35,840 nucleotides of DNA from positions 1-35,840 of the forward strand of contig JBBDXW010000028.1 in assembly GCA_040902105.1 (NCBI GenBank), in the 5' to 3' direction. Shown one piece after another: positions 1 to 7,967 of the stretch. How positions within the stretch are numbered: the stretch's first letter is position 1; every line of letters starts with the position of its first letter. This stretch comes from IDS-8 sp040902105. Its GTDB lineage: Bacteria > Pseudomonadota > Gammaproteobacteria > Steroidobacterales > Woeseiaceae. Both the position numbers and the translations under genes were made by a program. Below the pieces are notes generated by a model. The model saw only the letters and a list, made by a program, of their open reading frames with translations. It made no database searches and was not told the origin of the DNA.

Positions 1-14
1 GAATGCCGAAGCAG

Positions 15-39
15 GTCGCCCGCAATGGCGGGCTCCTAC
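15..39. repeat. REP-like palindrome, copy 1
   Basis: A 25-bp imperfect palindrome whose reverse complement begins GTAGGAGCCCGCC and ends GCGGGCGAC. It is identical over all 25 bases to the left half of the element at 14325-14349. Related copies lie at 27035-27164 and 35624-35648. It sits downstream of the phoU stop codon, in the usual intergenic position of REP sequences. Confidence 0.8.
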
Positions 40-70
40 AGCGTCTTTTTCCGACGTGTGCAGAAGCTCC

Positions 71-784
71 CTAGCCCTCGGCGTCATCGGCGATTTCACC
101 GAGATCCGTGTGCCGTACGTCCCTGCCTTCAACCATGAAAATGACGTACTCGCAGATGTTCTTGGCGTGGTCTCCTATGCGCTCGAGTGCCCGGGCGGCC
201 CAGGTGACATTCATCGAACGTTTTATGCTCCGCGGGTCTTCCATCATGAACGTTATGCATTGACGCGATATGGCGTCATATTCCTCGTCGACCAGTTCGT
301 CTTCGCGCACGACCGCGTATGACGCGCGGACGTCGAGCCGGGCAAAGGCATTCATTGCGCCGCGCAACATGTGCAAAACATGATTCCCGAGATTCTTCAA
401 TTCACGATACGAATCCGGCGGGCGGTCCATCGTCGCCAGTTTGGATGCCAGAAAACCGATCTTTTCCGCTTCGTCGCCGACGCGTTCGAGATCGGTAATC
501 GTCTTGATGATCGCAACGATCAGTCTCAGGTCGCCGGCGGCCGGCGCCCGGGTTGCGAGAATTCGACTGCACTCTTCGTCGATTTCCACTTCAAGGAGAT
601 TGACCTTGTAATCGTCATGAGCAACCTTGAGGCCCAATTCGCTGTCGCCGCTGACAATTGCAGAGATTGCCTTGGACAACTGTGTCTCGACCAGGCCACC
701 CATACTCATAACGCTGTTCCTGACCCCCTCGAGATCCTTATTGAAGCGTTTGGAAATGTGGCCGGTCAGATCGGAAGTTTGCAT
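71..784 (-). CDS. phoU: Phosphate signalling regulator PhoU
   Basis: This cytoplasmic all-helical protein of 237 residues has the normal length of PhoU. In the known system PhoU links phosphate supply to inhibition of the PhoR kinase. Two PhoU-type repeats are visible, each carrying the metal-binding E-x-x-x-D pattern (DLERVGDEAEKI in the first half, ALERIGDHAKNI in the second). The ATG lies 13 bp after the phoR stop codon, and AGGG within the phoR stop region can act as a ribosome binding site, so it is almost certainly co-transcribed with phoB and phoR. In many proteobacteria phoU closes the pstSCAB operon. Here it follows phoR and no pst gene is in the window. Confidence 0.96.
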   Translation of the reverse strand: MQTSDLTGHISKRFNKDLEGVRNSVMSMGGLVETQLSKAISAIVSGDSELGLKVAHDDYKVNLLEVEIDEECSRILATRAPAAGDLRLIVAIIKTITDLERVGDEAEKIGFLASKLATMDRPPDSYRELKNLGNHVLHMLRGAMNAFARLDVRASYAVVREDELVDEEYDAISRQCITFMMEDPRSIKRSMNVTWAARALERIGDHAKNICEYVIFMVEGRDVRHTDLGEIADDAEG

Positions 785-797
785 GATATGCGTAGCC

Positions 798-2192
798 CTA
801 TTGCGTGTGTATGGAATGAACCGTTGCCCGTGCGGGCGCAGGCGCGCCCGTTACGACCCGCTCCGGCGGAAACCGGCAGATGAAGCGACTGCCTTCGCCC
901 AGGGTACTCTCGATTTCCAGTTCCGCGTCGTGGCGGCCGAGCGCATGCTTGACGATTGCGAGACCGAGTCCGACGCCGCCATCCTCGCGGCTTCGACCCT
1001 GATCGATGCGAAAGAACCGTTCCGTTATACGGGGTATGAACTCTTCGGCGATTCCTTCGCCGCTGTCCGCGACGATCAATTCGGCTCCCTCGGGACCGCT
1101 ACGCCAGGTCATGTGTATCGAACCCTCCGGTGGCGTGTGCCTGACGGCGTTCGACAATAAATTCCGTATGACGGATTCGATCTCCGCGATGCTTCCGAGC
1201 AACGGCTGGCGCGACTCCGCGTGCACGACGATCTTTGGATTTGACGGCGTATCCGCATACATACTGGCTGACGCCTGCAGCAACTCTATCACGTCGACAT
1301 GCTGGTTGCCGGTGACACTGCCCGCTGCTTCGAGACGGGACAACTCGAGGAGATCCGCGAGCATCCTGTTCATGCGAAATGCCTGATCGCGCATCTGGCG
1401 AAGCGGCTTTTGCCAGTGTTGCGGGACCTCGGGATCGTCGGCCAGCGTATCGAGATATCCGCTGATTACCGTGAGGGGCGAACGTAATTCGTGCGATGCA
1501 TTGGCGACAAATTCGCGCCGCATCGTGGTCAAGCGTTTGCGTTCGGTGACGTCTCGAATGAGGAGCAGGCGCTGATCCGCGCCGTAAGCAACAATCTTGC
1601 AGTGCAGCCAGGCGCCTTCGCGAATCGGCGACGGGATTTCGATCGCCGTGCTGTAGTCGTTTGATTTCAGATACTTGTTGAATTTGGGCGCGCGCAGGAT
1701 GTTGTCGACGCGCTGCCCGCGATCCTGGTTCGGGTCAAACCCGGCAAGTTCCTGAGCCGCCAGGTTGCACAACACAATTTCATTCGACGAGTTCAGGACA
1801 ATGCCGCCGTCCGGCAACGCGTTGGTCATATTCCGCACTTCTTTCACCAGGTCCACATACTGGCGCTTGTGCCGGCGGTTGCGCTGTCGAAGCCTGCTGA
1901 AATGCGAGAAAATCTGCTGCCAGATGCCTTCGCCGAAGCGAAAATAATCGAAGTCGCGGGTTCGCAGCGCCTGTTCGAATCTCAACAGGTGGCGCACATG
2001 CCAGGCGAGGGCCAGCACGCAAGCCGCCGTGAAGCCCCAGACCGCGTGGCCGTACAGCCAGCCGAGTCCTGATCCGCCGGCGAGAAGCAGGAAGAGACCT
2101 GTCAGAAACCGTCGCCAGGTATGGGGCACCTGCAACACCCTGGCATTTTTTTCCACGGATCCGTCGCTCGCGGCGTTGGCGAGGTTCATCAT
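798..2192 (-). CDS. phoR: Phosphate regulon sensor histidine kinase PhoR
   Basis: This is a membrane sensor kinase of 464 residues that phosphorylates PhoB under phosphate limitation. It has two hydrophobic segments near residues 28-66, then a PAS domain (about 120-215). The dimerisation/phosphoacceptor domain carries HELRSP with His234. The ATPase domain carries the N box (NLLSN, ending at Asn348), DSGEG at 376-380 and GVGLG at 406-410. A longer reading frame extends upstream, but it runs through phoB. I chose the ATG at 2192 because it overlaps the phoB stop in an ATGA arrangement and has GAGACGG before it. A second ATG follows directly. The 4-base overlap implies translational coupling with phoB. 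Confidence 0.95.
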   Translation of the reverse strand: MMNLANAASDGSVEKNARVLQVPHTWRRFLTGLFLLLAGGSGLGWLYGHAVWGFTAACVLALAWHVRHLLRFEQALRTRDFDYFRFGEGIWQQIFSHFSRLRQRNRRHKRQYVDLVKEVRNMTNALPDGGIVLNSSNEIVLCNLAAQELAGFDPNQDRGQRVDNILRAPKFNKYLKSNDYSTAIEIPSPIREGAWLHCKIVAYGADQRLLLIRDVTERKRLTTMRREFVANASHELRSPLTVISGYLDTLADDPEVPQHWQKPLRQMRDQAFRMNRMLADLLELSRLEAAGSVTGNQHVDVIELLQASASMYADTPSNPKIVVHAESRQPLLGSIAEIESVIRNLLSNAVRHTPPEGSIHMTWRSGPEGAELIVADSGEGIAEEFIPRITERFFRIDQGRSREDGGVGLGLAIVKHALGRHDAELEIESTLGEGSRFICRFPPERVVTGAPAPARATVHSIHTQ

Positions 2193-2881
2193 CCGTCTCG
2201 GGTCGAGAAGCGGTAACCGGCGCCTCTCACCGTCTGTATGTACCGGTCCGCTCCGCGCCTCGACAACGCCTTGCGTAGACGCCTTACGTGCACGTCGACG
2301 GTTCGCTCTTCGACATAAACGTTTGCTCCCCATACCCGGTCCAGCAACTGGGTGCGGCTGTACACCCGATCCGGGTGTGTCATCAGGAATTTGAGCAGAC
2401 GGTATTCGGTCGGTCCGAGCTGGACTTCCTTGCGCTCGATGCTCACGCGATGCCCGGCCGAGTCGAGCTCCAGCACGCCGGCCTCGAGCGGTGCGGCGTC
2501 CGTCGATCCGGACCGCCGCAACACTGCTTGAATGCGGGCGATCAGTTCGCGCGGCGAAAACGGTTTGGTAATGTAGTCGTCAGCACCGCCTTCGAGCCCG
2601 GAGACCTTGTCGTGCTCGTCGCTGCGTGCAGTCAGCATGATGACTGCGAGATCCTCGTTCTCGTGGTCGCGTTTCAGCATGCGGGTCAATTCCAGGCCGC
2701 TCATGTCAGGCAACATCCAGTCGACCAGCGCCAGCTCCGGGCGTTCATCCGCCAGAAGCTGCCGCGCGCTTCGGCAATCGGCGGCTTCGAGCGTTTCGTA
2801 ACCCGCGCGAGCCAGATGAAACGCGATCATTTCCCGTATCGGCGCCTCATCTTCAACGATCAGTATTTTCGTCCCTGTCAT
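2189..2881 (-). CDS. phoB: Phosphate regulon response regulator PhoB
   Basis: This is an OmpR/PhoB-family DNA-binding regulator of 230 residues, which matches E. coli PhoB in length. The receiver domain has the acidic pair Asp11/Glu12, phosphoacceptor Asp54 (LVDWMLPD), Thr84 and Lys106 (TKPF). The C-terminal winged helix (about 135-228) includes RTVDVHVRRLRKAL and the RGAGYRF end. I chose the start at MTGTKILIVEDE because family members begin just before the first beta strand; an in-frame ATG 54 bases further upstream is less likely. It heads phoB-phoR-phoU. A Pho-box candidate about 80 bp upstream suggests autoregulation, as known for PhoB. Confidence 0.95.
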   Translation of the reverse strand: MTGTKILIVEDEAPIREMIAFHLARAGYETLEAADCRSARQLLADERPELALVDWMLPDMSGLELTRMLKRDHENEDLAVIMLTARSDEHDKVSGLEGGADDYITKPFSPRELIARIQAVLRRSGSTDAAPLEAGVLELDSAGHRVSIERKEVQLGPTEYRLLKFLMTHPDRVYSRTQLLDRVWGANVYVEERTVDVHVRRLRKALSRRGADRYIQTVRGAGYRFSTRDG

Positions 2882-2962
2882 GGTTCGTTCCGCAGGATTC
2901 GGCCAGCGCCAGTCCGGGGTCTGCACGGTAGACATGGTCGTGGCGAATTACAGCAGGCATTT

Positions 2963-2980
2963 ATTACAGTTCTGTTACGA
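2963..2980 (-). promoter_or_regulatory. Candidate Pho box in front of phoB
   Basis: Read on the minus strand, two heptamers TCGTAAC and CTGTAAT are separated by AGAA. This gives the 11-bp phasing of a Pho box (known consensus CTGTCAT, four bases, CTGTCAT). A further CTGTAAT occurs out of phase at 2947-2953. The site ends about 82 bp upstream of the chosen phoB ATG, a sensible promoter distance. Binding is inferred. Confidence 0.6.
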
Positions 2981-3019
2981 ATGCAGCCCGTATTCTACGA
3001 CTAAACCGAGCGTGCGGCC

Positions 3020-3115
3020 GGTGCCGGACATGGATTATTGGCGTTTTGCTGGACCGGGCGCAGGCCCGACGGCGGATTCCACAGCGCAAAATGCCAATAA
3101 TCCGTGTCCGGCACC
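3020..3115. repeat. Long inverted repeat, 30-bp arms
   Basis: The arms at 3020-3049 and 3086-3115 are reverse complements at 28 of 30 positions. The outer part reads GGTGCCGGACA at the left and TGTCCGGCACC at the right. Both mismatches become G-U pairs in a plus-strand transcript. The 36-base centre has its own small stem (CGGGC/GCCCG). The shape resembles a large REP/BIME or a small non-autonomous palindromic element. No coding sequence is inside. Confidence 0.8.
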
Positions 3116-3134
3116 GGGACTCGGCACCGGGACT
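3109..3134. repeat. Tandem 13-bp direct repeat
   Basis: CGGCACCGGGACT occurs twice in immediate succession (3109-3121 and 3122-3134). The first unit begins inside the right arm of the inverted repeat at 3020-3115, so the end of that arm appears to have been partly duplicated. Confidence 0.85.
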
Positions 3135-3149
3135 GCGGCGCGGACTGGC

Positions 3150-3177
3150 AAAAAAAACTCCGAGAGTGACTTCGGAG
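3150..3177 (-). terminator. Rho-independent terminator of the TonB receptor gene
   Basis: On the minus strand the sequence reads CTCCGA, an 8-base loop, TCGGAG and then eight T residues. It lies about 75 bp beyond the receptor stop codon and in the correct orientation for it, and it would insulate phoB from read-through. Confidence 0.8.
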
Positions 3178-3250
3178 CCTCAAGCGCATCTGCAGTTGGG
3201 GGGGACTGCGGACCGGGGTGGATTATTCTTGTGGGGGAACGGCTCGAGAC

Positions 3251-6016
3251 TCACGGAGCCCACGAAAAACTCAGCGAATAATTGATGCCGGGATCTTCCT
3301 CGAATACGGTGATGCCCTGGCGCTCGATCGTGACCGTTTCGTCCAGCAGGTTCTGCGCTTTGAGTTTGACCGTCATCGTGTCGGTCGGGTACCACGCGTA
3401 GGTCAGATCGAGAGAGTGAAACGGCTGTTCGAAGCCGTCCGGCGCACCGTTTCGGCCGGCTACGTAAAGGCGCTCGCCGAAGACGTTATAGATCAGGGAC
3501 GCGGTGTGCTTCGAGTTCGGCGAGTCAAACCCCAGCATGACGTTTGCGACATACTCGGACGCACCGCTCAATGGCCGCACCGGGTTGGTTGGCGCATCCG
3601 GGCGCGGCCCCGCCACCAGCTCCGAATCCTGAAAGGTAACGTTTCCTTGCAAAAAGAGCGTGTCGAAGAAACCACCGAGAAAGCCAAGTTCTTTGAGCGC
3701 TTCAATTTCCACGCCCTCCACTTCCGCAGATTCAGCATTGAGAATCTCACGGGCGATGGTCGTGTCGCTCGCGGGCGATTCGAAAAACTCGATGGGTTTA
3801 TCGATGTCCTTGTAGAACAGCGTGACCGTCAGGTTGTCTCCGCTGGCGAAGAACCACTCCGCCCGGACGTCGTAATTGGTCACGGCGGCGGGCTCAACGC
3901 CGGGGTTGCCGAAAGTCAGATCATCGGTAATCGGATCGACATAGCTCGCTTCGGTGATTTCACGAAGATCGGGTCGTACCGCCGTCTCGCTCCAGCCGAA
4001 ACGCAATTGGAAGGTTTCCGCCCAGAGGTCCGACATATACGTCACGGATGCCGAAGGATAGATTTCGTCACGGGTAAATGTTCCCCGCTCCAGCACATCC
4101 GGATCCGTTGATACCTGCGGGTTGGCCTGGGAAAAGCCGAACGGGTTCCAGGCAAGGGCCACCTGCCGGTAATCTTCCCAGCGCGCACCGGTGGCGATTC
4201 GCCAGGTATCGTCATGCGTCCATTCCACTATGCCGAATACGGCGTCGGTCATGGTTGCAGCGATATAGCTCTCGTTGTTGGCGCCCTGCCGTTCGAATAC
4301 AAAATTGTTCGCCGGGTTCAGGATGTTTTCGTCTGAAAATACCTGATCGAGCGGACCCTGCAGAACCGACGTGTCGGCAATCGACAAGGCGCCGATGCTG
4401 AACTGAGACTGACGGTAAGTGCGCGCCTTACTGGTGTGGTTGTAACCGCCGCTCAATTCGAAACGGTTGCGGTTCAGCTCAATGGGCAGCGTCGCCGACC
4501 AGCCGTGATTGATGACTTCGTCGTCGAGATCCGTAAAACGGAAATCCCCGGCATCTGAGTCCCGGGCAACCGCTTCGCTCTGCACGGCGCCGGTCTCGAT
4601 GTCCGTAACCGTCTGGGACGTGACATTGACCTCATTCGGGATTCCGGTCTGCGCCTCCGATTCGGAGTAAAACCAGGAAATATTGCTCTCGAGCGGCAGG
4701 AAAGAGATGAGGTCCGAAAGGAATCCCGGCAATCTATCCCGGGTGGCGTCGCCGAGATAATGGCTGCCGCTGATCTGGTGGGTCAGCATTTCGCGCTCTT
4801 CGAACTTGATCCTGTAGTTCCTGAAGCCGAGCCCATCGGACTTCTGCCGGTTCTCGTTGAAAAAGTCGCGTACCGAAGTTTCGTCGTCGGTATTGCGCAA
4901 CCACAACGTTGTCGTCTCTATCTCGTGATCCGGGGTGAACTTGAGCCCCAGCGCGCCGGTGCCCGCCATGGTAACAGAGCGCGTTGTTTCGTTATCCGTG
5001 TCGGTCCGCTGTTCGGGAAAGTTGAAGTTTCTTGCCAGCGCCGACGTATTTCGCCATCCGGTCTGGTACGAGCCGCCCGCGAGGAAGCCGAATTCCCAAT
5101 CGTCGGCCAGCAGCCAGTTGTTACCGACACTCGCCCGTGCGTTGGCGTCCAGCGGGACGTCTTTTGTCTCAAGACCGATATTGCGATTCAGCTCCAGCGC
5201 AAGATTGCGGTTGACCAGCCGCGCATCCTCAAGTGTTGCCGAAGGATCCTGCCGCTGCATGAAAGTCAGAATCTGTTGTACGCCTATGGTGCCCTGAAAC
5301 TCGTTGATGGCGGCAAGCAAATCTGCCGACAAAGCCCGGGTCCCGTCGTCGGTGCCGAGACTGTCATCGCCGCCGCCGGCGTAGGTCCATCCATCCGACG
5401 CCAGCGAGTTGTAGCCGCTGCCGAATTCGAAGTTCACGACCAGCGCGTCCGGGATGCCGCGTGTACGAATGTCCACAGTGCCGCCGCCGAAGTTGCCCGG
5501 CAAGTCGGGCGACCAGGCTTTCTGTACCCGCAGGGATTCGACGATCGAAGTCGGAAAGACGTCCAGAGGTATGACGTTGCGCGTCAAGTCCGGGGATGGA
5601 ATCTGTGCGCCATTGAGTGACGTGGCGGAGTAGCGCTCACCAAGGCCGCGAATGTAGACGAACTTGTCCGCTACCAGCGATATTCCCGGTACACGCCGTA
5701 GTGCCGCTCCCACGGTACTGTCACCGAGCCGGCCGATCGTGTCTTCGCCAAGCACGTCGCTCACGTAAGCATCGTCGATGCGCTCGTTCACAAGCTGCCG
5801 GCTGGAGCTGATGAAGCGCCCCGTCACGACCACTTCGTCAACCGCGTCGTAACCGTCGCCGTCCTCATCCGGCAGATCCGGCGCGGCGATAACGGGCTCG
5901 CCCGCCTCCTGGTCCTGCGCCACCGCGGCGGTTTGCCAGGAGAACAACGCCAGCGCGACGGCCTGTGTAATGGCAACAGCTACGGAATTTCTTTTTGTTT
6001 TACCGATTGTGTTCAT
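3251..6016 (-). CDS. TonB-dependent outer membrane receptor
   Basis: This protein of 921 residues should be an outer membrane beta-barrel importing a substrate with TonB energy. A signal peptide spans about residues 1-34 (hydrophobic stretch ending AVAQ). A TonB-box-like DEVVVTGR follows near residue 60. The plug domain contains GAALRRVPGISL, YIRGLGERY, SLNGAQIPSPD and FGGGTVDIRT. The remainder alternates as barrel strands and ends in an aromatic-rich YSLSFSWAP. The gene follows the lipoprotein gene with a 124-bp gap and precedes a strong terminator, so the two probably form a unit. The substrate cannot be read from sequence. The Pho-box candidate ahead of the lipoprotein gene and the phoBR neighbours suggest a phosphorus source. 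An iron-siderophore role is the main alternative. Confidence 0.92.
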   Translation of the reverse strand: MNTIGKTKRNSVAVAITQAVALALFSWQTAAVAQDQEAGEPVIAAPDLPDEDGDGYDAVDEVVVTGRFISSSRQLVNERIDDAYVSDVLGEDTIGRLGDSTVGAALRRVPGISLVADKFVYIRGLGERYSATSLNGAQIPSPDLTRNVIPLDVFPTSIVESLRVQKAWSPDLPGNFGGGTVDIRTRGIPDALVVNFEFGSGYNSLASDGWTYAGGGDDSLGTDDGTRALSADLLAAINEFQGTIGVQQILTFMQRQDPSATLEDARLVNRNLALELNRNIGLETKDVPLDANARASVGNNWLLADDWEFGFLAGGSYQTGWRNTSALARNFNFPEQRTDTDNETTRSVTMAGTGALGLKFTPDHEIETTTLWLRNTDDETSVRDFFNENRQKSDGLGFRNYRIKFEEREMLTHQISGSHYLGDATRDRLPGFLSDLISFLPLESNISWFYSESEAQTGIPNEVNVTSQTVTDIETGAVQSEAVARDSDAGDFRFTDLDDEVINHGWSATLPIELNRNRFELSGGYNHTSKARTYRQSQFSIGALSIADTSVLQGPLDQVFSDENILNPANNFVFERQGANNESYIAATMTDAVFGIVEWTHDDTWRIATGARWEDYRQVALAWNPFGFSQANPQVSTDPDVLERGTFTRDEIYPSASVTYMSDLWAETFQLRFGWSETAVRPDLREITEASYVDPITDDLTFGNPGVEPAAVTNYDVRAEWFFASGDNLTVTLFYKDIDKPIEFFESPASDTTIAREILNAESAEVEGVEIEALKELGFLGGFFDTLFLQGNVTFQDSELVAGPRPDAPTNPVRPLSGASEYVANVMLGFDSPNSKHTASLIYNVFGERLYVAGRNGAPDGFEQPFHSLDLTYAWYPTDTMTVKLKAQNLLDETVTIERQGITVFEEDPGINYSLSFSWAP

Positions 6017-6070
6017 ATCGAAGCCTGTTGTTGTCGACAGGGAACAATCCTCGCCGTGCCTTCAAATACC

Positions 6071-6101
6071 GGTGCGGACTCCCCCGACGCGGGGCCGCAC
6101 C
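6071..6101. other. Hairpin between lipoprotein and receptor genes
   Basis: GGTGCGG at 6071-6077 pairs with CCGCACC at 6095-6101, and a CCCC/GGGG inner stem extends the pairing. It lies between the lipoprotein stop codon and the receptor start. No T-run follows on the minus strand, so it is not a standard terminator. It could stabilise the upstream message or lower receptor expression. Confidence 0.5.
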
Positions 6102-6140
6102 GACAGCCGCAATTTTCCGCACTGACACGATGGGTCCGGC

Positions 6141-7832
6141 TTACAGGCCTTCGAACCACAACGGCTGGGCCTGACTGTCTGCGTGCAAGCCAAAAGTCCA
6201 GTCGGCGGTCCAGTCTGTTTCACCAAGGCTCAGCGCACCCAGGAAGAGTGCCGGCGTCGGATCGCTGCCCGCCCCTGGCACGGCGCCGTCCACCTGAGAG
6301 GTCGCATAGGCGATCGAGTAAATCGGCGGTGCGCCTTCGAGTAGCTGCAATTCCGGGTTGCTGACGGCCGTCGGGCTTACGGCAGTGCCAGTCGGAATGG
6401 TGGCGAAGATGTTGCCGGAATCCGTGGCGAACTGTTCCTCGGTGGTGGCGCTGCCGCCCAGCGTCTGGCCATTGGTCCTTTCGGCGCACGCGTAGATCAC
6501 GTTATTGAGCGTCAGATTTCCGTCCAGCGCGGCTTGCCCCGATCGGTCGTCAATGCGCAGACAGAAATTGTCGTTGTCAGCAACCTCGTCGTTGGCGCCA
6601 AAGGAGCCGATGACCATCGAGTCATTCAGCGTCACGAAGATTCCTTCGCGGAAACGAAAGCCCGCGCCCGGGTCATGAGTTGCAGTATCGGCGCCGTTGG
6701 CTGAGAAAATGCAGGTGAGGTTGTTGATCGTCAGCTGCGTATTGAGGCCGCGGGCGATGAAGTCCTCAATCGTGGCCGAGTCGAGGTCCTCGAACGAGCC
6801 GATACCGTCCGACTCGATACACTGATTGCCGTCGCTTTCGGACTGAATGAGGAGCGCGTTGTTAATTGTCCCGATCCAGCCTTCGTCGATGTCCAGCGAA
6901 TCGTCGCGCACGTAAAGGGCTACGAAGTTATTGACGTCGAAGTTGCCACCGAACATTTCGATGCCATCGTCATAGGTCGAATACACCTGCAGGTTACTGA
7001 CAACCGTGCTGCTCCCGACACCGCCGAAAGTGATGCCGTTGAGTTCGTCGCCGTTGCCGACCGTGGCGCCGGTGTGCTTGACGCGGACGAATTCGAGACG
7101 GCCTGAGCTGTCTGCATCGTTGTCCCCGCCGTAAAAGGATTCATCCAGGCCGGCAGCGCCTTCGGCCGCAACGTGGCACTCGCCGGCGAGAGCGAAGCCG
7201 TCCTCACCACGTGTTCCCGTATAGGCACATTTGTTCGTGACACCGAAACCGTTGATGACGACACCGCCCCATTGCTGCACGTCTTCCGGGCCGACCGAAC
7301 CGTCGACATCCGACGTCGACGTCAGGGTAATCGGCGCATCAGGCGTGCCGACCGCAAAGATCTGCGAGCCGCGGTTGATGATCATGAAGTCCTTGCTGGT
7401 CTGCCAGGCCAGCGTCGCGCCGGCTTCAATCGTGAGAACAGGGCCGTCGCCACCTTCCGCAACGCCCGCCGTCTGCATTTCGGCGTCGCTGTCGAAAGCC
7501 TCGCCGACGAAAAGGCTGCCCTGGAAGATGTGCGCACCGCCATCCGGTAGTGCCGGAATAGTCAGGTCGAACTTGAGGTTGTTGCCGGCACCGACGAAAG
7601 ATTGCGAGTACGTGCAGTTGGTGCCGTCGTAGCTGCCCTGAATGGTCTGCCCGCCCGAATTTATGTAAGACGCACAAAGATCATCGTCGTCGCCGCCGCC
7701 ACCACCGCCACCACCGGAGGAGTTGTTGCTGTTGTTCACCGACGTCGACGGCGCTATTTCGATATCGCCGCTACCGCAGCCAACGAGGGCAGTCCCGGCA
7801 ATGACGGCAGCGAACAATAAATTGCGATTCAT
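6141..7832 (-). CDS. Large surface lipoprotein, possible beta-helix, receptor partner
   Basis: This protein of 563 residues has a short signal peptide and a lipobox (ALVGC) near residue 18. A low-complexity linker of serine/asparagine, eight glycines and four aspartates follows. The body is rich in Gly, Asn, Asp and Thr with repeated short hydrophobic strands (for example LTINNLTCIF, LTLNNVIYAC), which fits a right-handed beta-helix-like fold; no catalytic motif is recognised. I chose the ATG at 7832, preceded by GGGAGA, over one seven codons earlier. It lies just upstream of the TonB receptor and just downstream of a four-unit Pho-box-like array. I infer a substrate-binding or surface-exposed partner of the receptor. 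The protein family was not identified. Confidence 0.85.
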   Translation of the reverse strand: MNRNLLFAAVIAGTALVGCGSGDIEIAPSTSVNNSNNSSGGGGGGGGDDDDLCASYINSGGQTIQGSYDGTNCTYSQSFVGAGNNLKFDLTIPALPDGGAHIFQGSLFVGEAFDSDAEMQTAGVAEGGDGPVLTIEAGATLAWQTSKDFMIINRGSQIFAVGTPDAPITLTSTSDVDGSVGPEDVQQWGGVVINGFGVTNKCAYTGTRGEDGFALAGECHVAAEGAAGLDESFYGGDNDADSSGRLEFVRVKHTGATVGNGDELNGITFGGVGSSTVVSNLQVYSTYDDGIEMFGGNFDVNNFVALYVRDDSLDIDEGWIGTINNALLIQSESDGNQCIESDGIGSFEDLDSATIEDFIARGLNTQLTINNLTCIFSANGADTATHDPGAGFRFREGIFVTLNDSMVIGSFGANDEVADNDNFCLRIDDRSGQAALDGNLTLNNVIYACAERTNGQTLGGSATTEEQFATDSGNIFATIPTGTAVSPTAVSNPELQLLEGAPPIYSIAYATSQVDGAVPGAGSDPTPALFLGALSLGETDWTADWTFGLHADSQAQPLWFEGL

Positions 7833-7901
7833 CAGAATTCTCCCGCGGGGCAAGGTGATTTTTTAGTGGGTAGTTTGCTGGCGAAACGTTAGCGGCACTT
7901 T

Positions 7902-7941
7902 GTTCAAGGAATGTGACAGGAATATTAAGAAACGATTAACA
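7902..7941 (-). promoter_or_regulatory. Four-unit Pho-box-like array before the lipoprotein gene
   Basis: On the minus strand the heptamers TGTTAAT, TCTTAAT, CTGTCAC and CTTGAAC recur at exact 11-bp spacing (plus-strand starts 7935, 7924, 7913, 7902). CTGTCAC matches the classical Pho-box half-site. The array ends 70 bp before the lipoprotein ATG and lies just after the orphan regulator's stop codon, so the lipoprotein-receptor pair probably has its own regulated promoter here. Confidence 0.65.
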
Positions 7942-7967
7942 ACCGGGATCTTCGCCCCTCGCTACCG

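Larger units (their letters stand above)
2882..3250. other. Non-coding region between phoB and the TonB receptor
   Basis: There is no convincing gene in these 369 bases. They hold the phoB promoter region with its Pho-box candidate, a long inverted repeat (3020-3115), a 13-bp tandem repeat (3109-3134) and the terminator of the TonB receptor gene (3150-3177). Open frames here read straight through the repeats on both strands and are not credible. Confidence 0.8.

Noticed and set aside
3109..3134. CRISPR-like array
   Set aside because: There are only two adjacent 13-bp units with no spacers and no cas genes. It is a simple tandem duplication.
6017..6140. Pho box before the TonB receptor gene
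   Set aside because: CTGTAAG and GTGTCAG occur but 18 bases apart, not in the 11-bp phase seen at the other sites.
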